Positions 1 through 9,019 of a DNA stretch of 64,000 nucleotides are shown piece after piece (position 1 is the stretch's first letter; every line of letters starts with the position of its first letter). Position numbers and translations under genes: made by a program. The stretch comes from Micromonospora chokoriensis (GTDB taxonomy: Bacteria > Actinomycetota > Actinomycetes > Mycobacteriales > Micromonosporaceae). The stretch spans positions 1 to 64,000 of the forward strand of contig NZ_JOAN01000005.1 of assembly GCF_000718555.1 (NCBI RefSeq), given 5' to 3'. Under the pieces are notes generated by a model, which saw only the letters and a list, made by a program, of their open reading frames with translations, made no database searches and was not told where the DNA came from.

Positions 1-1052
1 CCCTGCAGCTTGTAGACCTGCACGGCCTCGAACAGGTTGTTCGTCGTGTCGCTCATGATCGTCGTGTAGTTCGACCCGAAGCTGCCCGGGAAGTTCCCGA
101 TCGGCATGCTGGCCCGGTAGATCTTGCCGTTGTCCCCGGCGAAGAAGAGGTACATGTTCGTACCGTCACCGATGACCGCCTGGTCGATCGGCCCCGTCCC
201 CGAACCGGTGATGCTCCCGCTGAACAGCGTCTGCGGCGCCGACCAGCCGTTCGGGTTGGTCGGGTCGGTCGAGGTCCGGTAGGAGAACGCCGGCCCACCC
301 CACTGGTAGGCGAGCACCCAGATGTTGCGCGGCGCGAAGTAGAACAACGACGGCGCGACGGTCTTCGTGAAGAGGCCGAAGTTCATCGAGCCCCACCTGG
401 TCCCAGTGTCGTGGGTGGTGGCGTAGACCAGTTGCTGGCCGTTGTACGGCGCGACGGTGAAGTCCTTGAGCGACACCCAGCCCGACCTCGGGGTTGCCAA
501 CACGCCCGTCGACGACCACCGGTACGTCGAGGGAAGGTTGCACGTCTCGGTCGGCGGTGGAGTCGTCGGCGGTGGAGTCGTCGGCGGTGGGTCGGTCGGC
601 GGTGGGGTCGTGGGCGGAGGGGTCGTCGGTGTCGTGCCACCGGTGCAGGTGACGCCGTTCAGGGCGAAGCTCGTCGGTGCTGGATTGCTGCCCGTCCACG
701 ACCCGTTGAACCCGAACGAGACCGTGCCGTTGGTCGGGACCGAACCGTTGTAGCTCACGTTCTTCGCCGTCACCGCCGAACCGCTCTGCGTCAACGACGT
801 GTTCCACGCCTGCGTGACCGTCTGACCGGCGCCGTACGACCAGGTCAAGGTCCAACTGCTCAACGGATCACCCAGGTTCGTGATCGACACGTTGGCGCCG
901 AAACCGCCCTGCCACTGCGACGACACGGCGTAGTTCACCGAACAACCCTCGGCCGCGGCGCCGGCCGGCAGCGCCGCGACAACCGTCGACGACAGCAGTA
1001 AACCGACGCCGGCCGCAACCAGACCGACATTTGTGGCTCTGGATCTGGCCAT
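1..1052 (-). CDS. GH62 alpha-L-arabinofuranosidase with N-terminal CBM2 (3' end cut by window)
   Basis: Secreted enzyme expected to remove arabinofuranosyl side chains from arabinoxylan. Residues 1 to about 34 are a signal peptide ending in an Ala-rich stretch. Residues 35-135 look like a family 2 cellulose/xylan-binding module ([15 protein letters not shown] start, Trp-rich, closing Cys). A Pro/Thr linker (PPTTPP repeats) leads to the GH62 domain from about residue 166, with [46 protein letters not shown] and LFEAVQVY; the last probably carries the general acid Glu. The start at 1052 follows a GAGGAGGG ribosome site. Between NFGLFTK and TVAPSLFYF about 15 residues usual in this family seem to be missing in frame. 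The C terminus lies beyond position 1. A CebR-like palindrome and a LacI-like site lie upstream, which fits induction by plant cell-wall sugars. Confidence 0.93.
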   Translation of the reverse strand, partial: MARSRATNVGLVAAGVGLLLSSTVVAALPAGAAAEGCSVNYAVSSQWQGGFGANVSITNLGDPLSSWTLTWSYGAGQTVTQAWNTSLTQSGSAVTAKNVSYNGSVPTNGTVSFGFNGSWTGSNPAPTSFALNGVTCTGGTTPTTPPPTTPPPTDPPPTTPPPTTPPPTETCNLPSTYRWSSTGVLATPRSGWVSLKDFTVAPYNGQQLVYATTHDTGTRWGSMNFGLFTKTVAPSLFYFAPRNIWVLAYQWGGPAFSYRTSTDPTNPNGWSAPQTLFSGSITGSGTGPIDQAVIGDGTNMYLFFAGDNGKIYRASMPIGNFPGSFGSNYTTIMSDTTNNLFEAVQVYKLQ

Positions 1053-1115
1053 ATAGCACCCTCCTCGCGGGACGGCGGCCTACACATTGGTGGTGGTCGC
1101 TGCTCAGTGACTGAT

Positions 1116-1129
1116 TGTGAGCGTTAACA
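1116..1129. promoter_or_regulatory. candidate LacI-family operator (TGTGAGCGTTAACA)
   Basis: An imperfect palindrome about 65 bp upstream of the GH62 start. It resembles the TGTGAGCGCTCACA/TGTTAGCGCTAACA operators used by actinobacterial LacI-type regulators of xylan and arabinan genes. Assigned by pattern only. Confidence 0.45.
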
Positions 1130-1148
1130 GGCCGCGACAGGTATGTTA

Positions 1149-1162
1149 CGGGAGCGCTCCCA
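1149..1162. promoter_or_regulatory. CebR-like operator (CGGGAGCGCTCCCA)
   Basis: Contains the perfect 12-bp palindrome GGGAGCGCTCCC at 1150-1161. It differs by one base from the TGGGAGCGCTCCCA box bound by the cellobiose-responsive LacI-family repressor CebR in Streptomyces. It lies about 97 bp before the GH62 start on the other strand, so the GH62 gene is the likely target; the rightward gene at 1308 could share it. Confidence 0.6.
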
Positions 1163-1307
1163 TACCCTCAACTGTCATCTATGCCTTGAGGGCCGTGCTG
1201 CGCCGCCGGCCCCGACGATTCGCGATGAGCCCCCCTTCGAAACACGAGGGAAACCCGACGCACTAACATTGCCGCGGTCCGCGACGGCTCTGCTGAATCG
1301 AGGCGAC

Positions 1308-2021
1308 ATGCGTTGGCTCCGTCGGTTGCTGGGCGGTAGGCGAGTCCAGCTCGACCCGGGACGCCAGCAGGAGCTGCTGCGCGACGTCCAGTCGCGGTAC
1401 GGCCCCCACGCGCACGTCCGGTTCAACGACCAGGTCGAGACGCTCACCGATTCGCTCGACAGCGACGACGGCCTGGTGGTGGCGGCCCGAATCGTGAGTC
1501 AGGTCGCCGACGAGGCCCATGTGGACCTCCAGGCCCAGGCCCAGGAGTTCCATCGCCGGACGGGCCGGCGCCTGCTGGTGCACCGCCGCAACTACCGGCC
1601 ACTGTGGAAGGAAGCCGGCACGGCCCTGCGCTGGCCGCTCTTCGCGTTACCGTGTGGCTTCCACCCGTACGCGCAGGTGGCCGCCGCGGTCACGGTGGTC
1701 GGCAACCGGGCGCCCCGGCTCGACCGGGTGACCGACCCGAATCCGCTGGTGACCCGCGTGTTCGAGGTGCTCGACCTCACCACCTCCGGCTGGGAGTACG
1801 GCCGGGTGCGGGTGGACACCGACGCCGCCGCCCTGGCCGATCGACTGATCGTCAGTGCCGGGCAGGTCCTCGCGGCCATGGACGACCCACCGCGACTGCC
1901 GCCCGCGGTCCGGGAGCTGATGCGTCGCAACAACACCGTCGCCGTGCACGATCCGGCCGGCCCTCGGGCAGTCGGTGGCATCAACCTGGGCGCGCGGATG
2001 CGGGAGGAGTTCCTGGTCTGA
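1308..2021 (+). CDS. hypothetical protein
   Basis: No family recognised. It encodes 237 residues beginning MRWLRRLLGGRR, a basic start without a clear signal peptide or membrane segment. The middle has FALPCGFHPYAQVAAAVTVVG, which could be a buried beta-strand region, and the C-terminal half is acidic and helical (DTDAAALADRLIVSAGQVLAAMDD). An upstream in-frame ATG at 1143 would place the operator at 1149-1162 inside the gene, so the ATG at 1308, preceded by GAGG, is preferred. Codon use matches the neighbours. The next gene on the same strand starts 75 nt later, so co-transcription is possible. Confidence 0.7.
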   Translation: MRWLRRLLGGRRVQLDPGRQQELLRDVQSRYGPHAHVRFNDQVETLTDSLDSDDGLVVAARIVSQVADEAHVDLQAQAQEFHRRTGRRLLVHRRNYRPLWKEAGTALRWPLFALPCGFHPYAQVAAAVTVVGNRAPRLDRVTDPNPLVTRVFEVLDLTTSGWEYGRVRVDTDAAALADRLIVSAGQVLAAMDDPPRLPPAVRELMRRNNTVAVHDPAGPRAVGGINLGARMREEFLV

Positions 2022-2096
2022 CGGTGGCGGACCGGCGCGACGACAACTGCGCGCAACCGCTTGCCGGCCCGCCGGACACCGCTCGACCATGGGCGG

Positions 2097-3629
2097 ATGG
2101 GGCCGGAGCGTCGGGTGATCGTCGGTGTCGACGTAGGCACCACGGCCGTGCGGGCAGCCGCGTTCGCGCTGGACGGCACCGCGCGCCACATCGCGACACG
2201 GGAGTATCCGCTGCTGGAGCCGGTGCCCGGTTGGCGGGTACAGGAGCCGGACGTGCTCGTGGCGGCCACCCTGGCGGCGACGTCCGCGTGTGTGGCCGGC
2301 ACCGCCGGGGCGGAGGTGGTCGCCCTCGCGCTGAGTTCCGCCAGGTACGGCCTGATCGGGTTGGACGCGGCGATGAACCCGGTGACGCCGCTGCTGACCC
2401 GGCGGGACGCACGCTCGGCGGACGCGGCCCGCGCGTTGCGGCTGTCCGGCCAGAGCCGGGAGCTGCACCGGTTGACGGGTACGCCTGTGCACCCGATGAA
2501 CCCGCTCTGCAAGCTCCTGTGGTTCGCCCGCCACGAGCCGTACCTCTGTACGGCCACCCGGTGGTGGATCGGCCTCAAGGACTTCGTGGTCCATCGGCTC
2601 ACCGGGATGTTGGTGAGCGAGTTGTCCTCGGCATCGGGCACCGGGATGTTCGACGTGCACCGTCGGGGCTGGAGTTCCGCCGTACTCGATCTCGCCGGGG
2701 TGTCCGAGAGTCAGCTGCCTCCGGTCCTGCCCACGACGGCGGTGTTGCGGCTCTCGGCGGCGGCCGGACGCGCGGTCGGCCTGCCCTCCGGCACACCCGT
2801 CGTCGTCGGCGCCGGCGACGGTCCGTTGGGGAGCCTCGGCGCGGCGGCGATCGACCGCACTGTCGGCGGCCTGACGCTCGGGGCCACCGGGGCGCTGCGG
2901 ACGGTTGTCGCGGCGCCCCTCGTCGACCCGGCGGAGACCTTCTCCTGCGGTGCGCTGACCGACGACGCGTGGGTTGTCCGCGGGGCGGTCAGCAACGGCG
3001 GCAACGTCGTGCGGTGGGCGGGACGCGCCCTCGGTGACGACTGTGCCGCACCCGCGCTCCTGGATCTCGCCGAACGGATCGCACCCGGCAGCGACGGGCT
3101 CGTGATGCTGCCCTATCTGCTGGCCGACGATGCCCTGGCCGGAGGCTGGAGCCCGCCTGGCGCATTTCTGGGGTTGCGCAGCGAGCACTCACGCGGGCAC
3201 CTCGTCCGGGCTGCCGTGGAGGGTGTCTGCCTGCAACTCGGCGGTGTCCGCGACCGGCTGGCCGAGCTGACGCCGGTCGGCAGCGTTCGGTTGACCGGCG
3301 GTGCCTTCCGGTCGCCGCTGTGGCGCGAGGTGATGGCCGCGGTCCTGGACTGTCCGGTCCAGGTCGCGAGGACGGCCGACGAGGTCACCCTCGGCGCGGC
3401 GGCGCTCGGGCTCTTCGCGATCGGCCATGCCTGTGACCTCTCGGACGCCGTCACCCAGCTCGACCCCGGGGTCGCCGGCACCGAGCCCGTCGCCGTCGAC
3501 CCCACTCTCGCCACGGCCTACCGTGGCCTGCGCACGAGGTTGCCCGCGCTCATCACGGTCGCGGGCCACCTGAGCGAGCTCCTCGACGAGGCGGCCGGCG
3601 CGGGCCTCAGTGCTCGGGTTCGTCCTTGA
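2097..3629 (+). CDS. FGGY-family carbohydrate kinase, gluconokinase-like
   Basis: Cytoplasmic ATP-dependent sugar or sugar-acid kinase of about 510 residues, the usual FGGY length. The N-terminal actin-like domain starts with VIVGVDVGTTAVRAAAF. TGTPVHPMNPLCKLLWF is the stretch that in gluconokinases reads GTP-hydrophobic-HPM-P, so gluconate or a related acid is favoured over xylulose or glycerol. The C-terminal domain has the nucleotide-binding segments VVGAGDGPLGSLG, GGLTLGATGALRTV and RLTGGAFRSPLW. The ATG at 2097 is chosen because the domain begins six residues later; an ATG at 2061 would only add an unconserved leader. The last 23 nt overlap the end of the convergent permease gene. The neighbouring ABC importer and LacI regulator suggest a common uptake and phosphorylation pathway, which is inference. 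Confidence 0.87.
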   Translation: MGPERRVIVGVDVGTTAVRAAAFALDGTARHIATREYPLLEPVPGWRVQEPDVLVAATLAATSACVAGTAGAEVVALALSSARYGLIGLDAAMNPVTPLLTRRDARSADAARALRLSGQSRELHRLTGTPVHPMNPLCKLLWFARHEPYLCTATRWWIGLKDFVVHRLTGMLVSELSSASGTGMFDVHRRGWSSAVLDLAGVSESQLPPVLPTTAVLRLSAAAGRAVGLPSGTPVVVGAGDGPLGSLGAAAIDRTVGGLTLGATGALRTVVAAPLVDPAETFSCGALTDDAWVVRGAVSNGGNVVRWAGRALGDDCAAPALLDLAERIAPGSDGLVMLPYLLADDALAGGWSPPGAFLGLRSEHSRGHLVRAAVEGVCLQLGGVRDRLAELTPVGSVRLTGGAFRSPLWREVMAAVLDCPVQVARTADEVTLGAAALGLFAIGHACDLSDAVTQLDPGVAGTEPVAVDPTLATAYRGLRTRLPALITVAGHLSELLDEAAGAGLSARVRP

Positions 3630-4497
3630 CCCGCGCCACGAGCTGGGTCGGGTTGACGTATCGCAGTGCGACGACGAGCAGGACCAGCATCATCGAGGTG
3701 TAGATGACCGCCATGGCGTCGACCGACTGCTGGGCCCTGATCCCGGACGCGGACATCGAGTAGTAGAGCGCCACCACGAGGGTCTGCGAGTCGGGCCCCG
3801 CGGTCAGGAAGGTCAGCTCGAACATGCCCACGGTCCGGACCAGCACGAGGATCGCGGCGGCGAGGATGCCCGGCACGAGCAGCGGCGTGAGGATCCGGAG
3901 GAACACCGTCCGCAGGCCGGCGCCGCACATCCGCGCGGCGCTCTCGATCCGCGGGTCGATCTGCTCGATGAACGGGGTCATGGTCAGGATGACGAAGGGC
4001 ACCGACGGTACGAGGTTGGCGAGCACCACCCCGGACATGTGCCCGGCCAGGCCGAACTTGTAGAGGACTGTTGCCAGCGGGATGCCGTAGGTGATCGGGG
4101 GCATGAGGATGGGCAGCAGGAACACCAGGAAGATCAGCCGTTTGCCGGGGAACGAGCGCCGCGCGAGGGCGTAGGCGGCCGGCACGCCGATCAACAGCGA
4201 CAGGCCCACGACGAGTACGGAGACCTCCAGGGTCACGGTGATGACCTGCAGGAGCGCGAACTCGTCCCAGGCCCGGGCATACCAGCTGGTGGTGTAGCCG
4301 TCCGGGAGCCAGGTGTCGAACCACCGCTTGCCGAACGAGCTGACCAGCACGGACGCCACGACGCCCAGCAGGTTGACGAAGAAGAAGATGACGACGCCCC
4401 ACACGATCCAGGCGGCCGGTCGCGCGGCGATGCGTCGTCGCCGGTCGGTGGTGGTGGCGGGGGGCCGCGCTGGTGGCGCCTGGGTGGTCGTTGCCAT
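3607..4497 (-). CDS. ABC transporter permease (PotC/ThiP-like), last gene of importer operon
   Basis: Membrane subunit of a binding-protein-dependent importer, 296 residues. After a cytoplasmic Pro/Thr/Arg-rich tail there are about six membrane segments (for example WGVVIFFFVNLLGVVASVLV, LIFLVFLLPILMPPITYGI and PGILAAAILVLVRTVGMF). The EAA loop that contacts the ATPase reads ESAARMCGAGLRTVFLRILTPLLVPG. It belongs to the spermidine/putrescine-iron-thiamine permease group rather than the MalG sugar group. The ATG overlaps the TGA of the upstream permease gene by one base, implying translational coupling. The substrate is unknown; a sugar acid is suggested by the adjacent kinase and regulator. 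Confidence 0.9.
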   Translation of the reverse strand: MATTTQAPPARPPATTTDRRRRIAARPAAWIVWGVVIFFFVNLLGVVASVLVSSFGKRWFDTWLPDGYTTSWYARAWDEFALLQVITVTLEVSVLVVGLSLLIGVPAAYALARRSFPGKRLIFLVFLLPILMPPITYGIPLATVLYKFGLAGHMSGVVLANLVPSVPFVILTMTPFIEQIDPRIESAARMCGAGLRTVFLRILTPLLVPGILAAAILVLVRTVGMFELTFLTAGPDSQTLVVALYYSMSASGIRAQQSVDAMAVIYTSMMLVLLVVALRYVNPTQLVARVKDEPEH

Positions 4498-5396
4498 CAG
4501 CCCTTGCCTCCGGTGGAGCCGGTGTAGAAACGGCTGCGAGCGGCCAGCACCACCGCGATGATGACCAGCTCGACGAATCCCATGATCATGGCGATGGCCG
4601 ACGCGTACGGGTAGTCGTACTGCTCGTACGCCGCCTGGTACGCGGCGAGCGAGATGACCCGGGTCTCGCCGGCCGGGTTGCCGACCAGGACGGCCGACGG
4701 GAAGACGCTGAACGCCAGCACGAAGGTCAGGCAGAACGTCGTGGCCAGGCCGGGCATCAGCAGCGGGAGGGTCACCCGGGTGAACCGACGACGCCAGTCC
4801 GCGCCCAGCGTCGCAGCCGCCCGTTCCAGGGTCGGGTCGATGCCGGACAGGTACGAGAGCACCAGCAGGAACGCGAACGGAAAGCCGGTGATCACCAGCG
4901 AGAAGAAGACACCCCAGTAGTTGTGGGTCAGCCGCACCGGCTCGTCGACGAGGTTGGTGGCCAACAGGGTCCGGTTGAACCAGCCGGTCGGGCCGAGGAA
5001 GTTCAGCAACCCTTGCGCGGTGAGGACCGTGCCGAGCGTGATCGGCACGACCAGCAGCGTGGTGACCAGCCGCTTACCGCGGAACCGACCGCGCATCCGG
5101 TAGGCGATCGGCACCGCGGCGAGGACGTTCAGCAGCGCGGCGGGCAACGCGATGCGCAGCGTGATCCAGATCGTGCCCCGCTCGTAGGAGTCGGAGAAGA
5201 ACCGGGCGTAGTCGCTGAGCGGCCCACCCTTGGTCGGCTGGAACGAGAGCGTCAACCCGTAGAAGAACGGGTAGAGGAACAGGGCGATGACGAAGACCAG
5301 GGCGGGGACCAGCAACCAGAGCTGACGGTCGATGCCCCGCTCGGCGAGACGGTGCTGCCAGTGCGCCAGTGGCCTCCCGGGCCCGGCGTCGCTCAC
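4497..5396 (-). CDS. ABC transporter permease (PotB-like)
   Basis: First permease of the importer, 299 residues with about six membrane segments (LWLLVPALVFVIALFLYPFF at the N terminus). The EAA loop is ERAAATLGADWRRRFTRVTLPLLMPG. A GTG start at 5396 overlaps the upstream ATPase stop as GTGA, the usual coupling arrangement; the reading frame stays open further upstream but that part is only the shadow of the ATPase gene. It should pair with the next permease to form the pore, energised by the ATPase at 5393-6505. Confidence 0.9.
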   Translation of the reverse strand: MSDAGPGRPLAHWQHRLAERGIDRQLWLLVPALVFVIALFLYPFFYGLTLSFQPTKGGPLSDYARFFSDSYERGTIWITLRIALPAALLNVLAAVPIAYRMRGRFRGKRLVTTLLVVPITLGTVLTAQGLLNFLGPTGWFNRTLLATNLVDEPVRLTHNYWGVFFSLVITGFPFAFLLVLSYLSGIDPTLERAAATLGADWRRRFTRVTLPLLMPGLATTFCLTFVLAFSVFPSAVLVGNPAGETRVISLAAYQAAYEQYDYPYASAIAMIMGFVELVIIAVVLAARSRFYTGSTGGKG

Positions 5397-6505
5397 CGCG
5401 TCGCCCCCGCGGCGTCGGCGAGGCGGTCGGTCTGGGCCGACGCGTCGGCCGGATAGACGAGCAGCCGCTGCGGGTCGATGGCGAGCTTGATCTCGTCGCC
5501 CGGCGCGATCCGGTGCTCGGTCCGCAGGTGCACAAGCAGCCCGGTGTCGGTGCGGGCCTCGGCCGCCAACTCGCGGCCCTGATACTCCACCACCTCGACG
5601 GTCGCCGACATGGCGTTGCGGGTCTCGGCGGGCCCGTCGACGCGGATGTCCTCGGGGCGTACCGCGACCACTGCGTCCACCCCGGGCCGCAGACTCCCCA
5701 CCACCTCGCCGAGCAGACGATGGCCGGACGGCTCGACGGTGGCCCGGTCGCCGTCGACCTGCCCCACCCGCCCCCGCCACAGGTTGCGGTAGCCCATGAA
5801 GTCGGCGACGTGCCAGTTCGCCGGCCGGGTGTGCAGCTCGCGCGGCGAGCCGATCTGCTGCACCCGCCCCTCGCGTAGCACCACCAGCCGGTCGGCCAGG
5901 GAGAGCGCCTCCTCCTGGTCGTGGGTCACGTAGACGGTGGTGAGCCCCAGCGACTGGTGCAGCCGGCGGATCTCGGTACGCATCTCCAGGCGCAGCTTGG
6001 CGTCGAGGTTGCTCAACGGCTCGTCCATCAACACCAGGGACGGTTCGAACACGACGGCTCGGGCGATGGCGACGCGTTGCTGCTGACCGCCCGAGAGCTG
6101 ACCGGGCAGCTTGTCGACGTGGTCCTCCAGCCGCACCAGCCGCACCGCCTCCTCCGTACGCCGGCGGGTCTCCTCCTTGGGCAGCCGCCGCATGCGCAGC
6201 CCGAAGGCGATGTTCGCCCGGACCGTCAGGTGCGGGAAGAGGGCGTAGCTCTGGAACACCATGCCGAAGCCGCGCCGCTCCGGTGGCAGGGTGTCGATGC
6301 GGCGCTCGTCCTGCCAGATGCTTCCGGCCGTCAACGGCAGGAGCCCGGCCAGGCAGTTCAACGCCGTCGACTTGCCGCAGCCGGACGGGCCGAGCAGGGC
6401 GATGAACTCCCCCGCCTCGATCGTCAGGTCCAGCTCGGTCAACGCGGCCTGGCCGCCGAACCGGCGGGACACCCCGTCCAACCGCAGCTGGGAGAAGGCG
6501 CTCAT
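5393..6505 (-). CDS. ABC transporter ATP-binding protein (PotA/UgpC class)
   Basis: ATPase subunit of the importer, 370 residues. Walker A is GPSGCGKS, the Q-loop is in FGMVFQSYALFPHLTV, the ABC signature is LSGGQQQRVAIARA, and Walker B is LVLMDEPLSNLDAKLR, followed by the switch His in VYVTHDQEEAL. The C-terminal third is a TOBE/MOI regulatory domain (VVAVRPEDIRV). The ATG at 6505 overlaps the upstream lipoprotein stop (ATGA), so the in-frame extension above it is not used. This class serves oligosaccharide, glycerol-phosphate, polyamine or iron importers, so the sequence alone does not fix the substrate. Confidence 0.94.
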   Translation of the reverse strand: MSAFSQLRLDGVSRRFGGQAALTELDLTIEAGEFIALLGPSGCGKSTALNCLAGLLPLTAGSIWQDERRIDTLPPERRGFGMVFQSYALFPHLTVRANIAFGLRMRRLPKEETRRRTEEAVRLVRLEDHVDKLPGQLSGGQQQRVAIARAVVFEPSLVLMDEPLSNLDAKLRLEMRTEIRRLHQSLGLTTVYVTHDQEEALSLADRLVVLREGRVQQIGSPRELHTRPANWHVADFMGYRNLWRGRVGQVDGDRATVEPSGHRLLGEVVGSLRPGVDAVVAVRPEDIRVDGPAETRNAMSATVEVVEYQGRELAAEARTDTGLLVHLRTEHRIAPGDEIKLAIDPQRLLVYPADASAQTDRLADAAGATR

Positions 6506-7722
6506 CCCTGCTTGACCTTCCCGCCGCCGATCTCGCGGTCCCACCGGCTGAACGCCGCCACCAGGCTCTTCGCGTCGAGCGGGACCTCGGTCGGGTTACC
6601 GCTGATCAGCGCGTCGTACTCGGGGCGACCGAACTGCCGGATCGCGTCCTGGCTCTTCTGCGGCGCCGACGAGAGCTGCACACCCTTGATCGCCGGGCCG
6701 GGGTAGAAGTACCCCTCGTCGTACGCCTTCGCCTGCTGCTCCGGTGTGAGCATGAACGCCAGCAGGGCCAGCACCGCGGCCTGGGTGTCGGTCGACACGC
6801 CCTTGGGCAGGACGGCGTAGTGCGCGTCGGTGACCCAGTGGAAGCCGTCGATCGGGGTGATCCTGGCCTCCTTGGGCACCGTGCCGAGCACGCGCGGGTT
6901 GATGTCCCAGCCGGTCGTGCTGACGATCAGGTGCGCGGTGCCGTTGGCGAGGTTCTTCATCGTCTCGGTGGTGCCGGACGGGTAGTAGTCGACGTACTGG
7001 CCCAGCTCCTTGAGGAAGGCCCAGGTCTTGTCCCACCCCGCAGTGGGGTCCTTGGGGTTCGAGTCGCCCAGGATGTAGGGCAGACCCATCAGGAACGTCC
7101 GCCCCGGGCCGGAGTTGGCCGGCCGGGCGTACTGGAACTTCTTGGGGTTGGCCTTGGCCCAGGCGAGCAGCGCCGCCGCGCTGGTGGGGGGCGTCGCGAG
7201 ACGGGCCGGCAGATATTCGAGCAGCGGACCGGACGGGTAGTAGGTGACGGTGACACCCGCGTTGCCGGCGAGCTTCTGCATCGCGGCGGCCGGTTCGAGG
7301 TAGTCGCGCATGCCGCCGAGGCGGTCCTGGAAGGTCGGCAACAGGTCGATCCAGAGCCCCTGCTCGATCCCGGCGGCCAGACCGTCGACGCCGGTCAGCA
7401 CGAGACCGATGTCCACCCGGTCCGCCCCCTGCTGGGCCTTGATCTTTCCGGCCAGCTCCGGTGCCGGCGCCTTCGAATAGGTCACCCGGGAGATCACGTC
7501 GGGGTTCTTCGAGACGAACTCGTCGATCATCGCCTGGGTCAGCTGGAGGTTGCCCGCCACGTCGAGGACGTTGAGCGTGACGGCCTTACCAGGCCGCTGC
7601 GGCACCTCGCCCGTGCTGTCGCCCTTATTGTCGCCGGGCGCCTCGGGTGCCCCACACCCGACTGCGCCCACCAGGAGCGACGATGCCGTGACCAGGAGAG
7701 CGCCGCGCCGCGTCATACCCAT
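6502..7722 (-). CDS. ABC transporter substrate-binding lipoprotein
   Basis: Extracellular solute-binding protein of 406 residues and first gene of the four-gene importer operon. MGMTRRGALLVTASSLLVGAVGC is a lipoprotein signal with the lipobox AVGC. The mature protein resembles solute-binding family 8/PotD-like proteins (VTLNVLDVAGNLQLTQAMIDEF, YPSGPLLEYLPARL, YFYPGPAIKGVQLS). The ATG at 7722 has GGAGGG eight bases upstream; upstream in-frame codons lack a ribosome site. A palindrome resembling a LacI-type operator lies at 7782-7795, between this gene and the divergent regulator. The ligand may be an oligosaccharide or sugar acid, inferred from context only. Confidence 0.9.
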   Translation of the reverse strand: MGMTRRGALLVTASSLLVGAVGCGAPEAPGDNKGDSTGEVPQRPGKAVTLNVLDVAGNLQLTQAMIDEFVSKNPDVISRVTYSKAPAPELAGKIKAQQGADRVDIGLVLTGVDGLAAGIEQGLWIDLLPTFQDRLGGMRDYLEPAAAMQKLAGNAGVTVTYYPSGPLLEYLPARLATPPTSAAALLAWAKANPKKFQYARPANSGPGRTFLMGLPYILGDSNPKDPTAGWDKTWAFLKELGQYVDYYPSGTTETMKNLANGTAHLIVSTTGWDINPRVLGTVPKEARITPIDGFHWVTDAHYAVLPKGVSTDTQAAVLALLAFMLTPEQQAKAYDEGYFYPGPAIKGVQLSSAPQKSQDAIRQFGRPEYDALISGNPTEVPLDAKSLVAAFSRWDREIGGGKVKQG

Positions 7723-7781
7723 GAGCCGTTCCCTCCGCCAGGTGTCATCCCCGCTGATTGAGACAGCCGGCCCGCCGCGAC

Positions 7782-7795
7782 GGCAACGGGTTGCC
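7782..7795. promoter_or_regulatory. candidate operator of the adjacent LacI regulator (GGCAACGGGTTGCC)
   Basis: Inverted repeat GGCAAC-GG-GTTGCC in the divergent promoter region between the importer operon and the lacI-type gene. A similar site, GACAACTCGTTGCC, lies at 9020-9033 before the GH67 gene, matching at 11 of 14 positions. Confidence 0.5.
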
Positions 7796-7903
7796 ATGTA
7801 TTGCCTTCACTACTCGGCGATCAAAGCTGCTCGATTGTTGCGAGGGCATTGCCGAGTATTCACGGCCGCCATAGCATGATCACGGCGCGTAGCCGGGAGG
7901 AGC

Positions 7904-8992
7904 ATGCAGATGCCCGACCACACCAGGCCGCCGGACAAGAGGGTCACGATCTACGACGTCGCGGTCGAGGCGGCCGTCTCACCGTCCACGGTGTCTCGCG
8001 CCTTCTCCCGACCGAGTCGGGTCAATTCCGAGACCGCCGAGCGGATCCGGCAGGTCGCCGAGCGGTTGGGCTACCGAACCAACCCCCTCGCCCGGGCTCT
8101 CACCACGTCCCGCACGCAGATGATCGCGCTGGTCATCGCCGACATCACCAACCCGGTGTACGCGGAGATCGTGCGCGGCGCGCAGGAGGCCGCGACCGAC
8201 GGCGAGTACACCACTGTGCTGATCGACGCCCAGGAGTCCGACCGGCGGGAACGGGCAGCTGTCGAACGCACCATGTCGACGGTCGACGGCATCGTGCTGG
8301 CCAGCAGCCGGATGTCCGACTCGGCCATCCGGATGTTCGCCAAGCAGCGGCCGGTGGTGGTCCTCAACCGCGCCATCGCCGACGTGCCCTGTGTCGTCAC
8401 GGACAACCCCCGCGGGGTACGGCGGGCCGCCGAGCACCTCGGCGAGTTGGGGCACGACCACATCACCTACGTGGCGGGGCCGCAGGCGTCCTGGCCCAAT
8501 GGCATTCGCTGGCGCTCGCTGCTCGAAGCGGGCATGGAACTTGAGATCAAGGTGCGCCAGATCGGGCCGTTCAGCCCCACCATGGACGGCGGCGAGCGGG
8601 CCGCGCAGGAGCTGTGCGCGCGTCCCACCACGGCCGTCCTCGCCTTCAACGACCAGATGGCGATCGGGATCATCCGCGGCCTCAGCCGGATGGGCGTCAA
8701 CGTTCCGGGCGATGTCAGCGTCGTCGGTTTCGACAACATCCTCGCCGCCGACCTCGTCACACCCGGGCTGACCACGGTCGCGGCACCGCTCTACGCGGAG
8801 GGCTCGGCCGCGACCCGGCACCTGCTCACGATGATCGCGGGGGCGCCCGGGCACACCGGCCGGCCGATGGTCCTGCCGGTACGCCTCGTGGTCCGCCAGT
8901 CGACGGCCGCGCGCAACCCGAGCCCCGGTCGGGCCCGACCACAGTGGGTGGGGCAGCGGCCCGCGTCCAACCCGGCGGCCCACCTGCCGTGA
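7904..8992 (+). CDS. LacI/GalR-family transcriptional regulator
   Basis: DNA-binding regulator of 362 residues. The helix-turn-helix is VTIYDVAVEAAVSPSTVSRAFS and the hinge helix follows at NPLARALTTSRT. A periplasmic-binding-protein-like effector domain follows (IALVIADITNPVYAEIVRGA, TAVLAFNDQMAIGIIRGL, DVSVVGFDNILAADLVTPGLTTV). The GGGAGGAG ribosome site is three bases from the ATG at 7904 and nine from a second in-frame ATG at 7910, so either may be used. It is divergent from the importer operon and upstream of the GH67 gene, with matching palindromes before both, and is probably their local repressor. The inducer is not known; a glucuronoxylan-derived sugar acid would fit. Confidence 0.93.
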   Translation: MQMPDHTRPPDKRVTIYDVAVEAAVSPSTVSRAFSRPSRVNSETAERIRQVAERLGYRTNPLARALTTSRTQMIALVIADITNPVYAEIVRGAQEAATDGEYTTVLIDAQESDRRERAAVERTMSTVDGIVLASSRMSDSAIRMFAKQRPVVVLNRAIADVPCVVTDNPRGVRRAAEHLGELGHDHITYVAGPQASWPNGIRWRSLLEAGMELEIKVRQIGPFSPTMDGGERAAQELCARPTTAVLAFNDQMAIGIIRGLSRMGVNVPGDVSVVGFDNILAADLVTPGLTTVAAPLYAEGSAATRHLLTMIAGAPGHTGRPMVLPVRLVVRQSTAARNPSPGRARPQWVGQRPASNPAAHLP

Positions 8993-9019
8993 GGCCGGCA
9001 CGGCCCCGCGACAAGAAAC

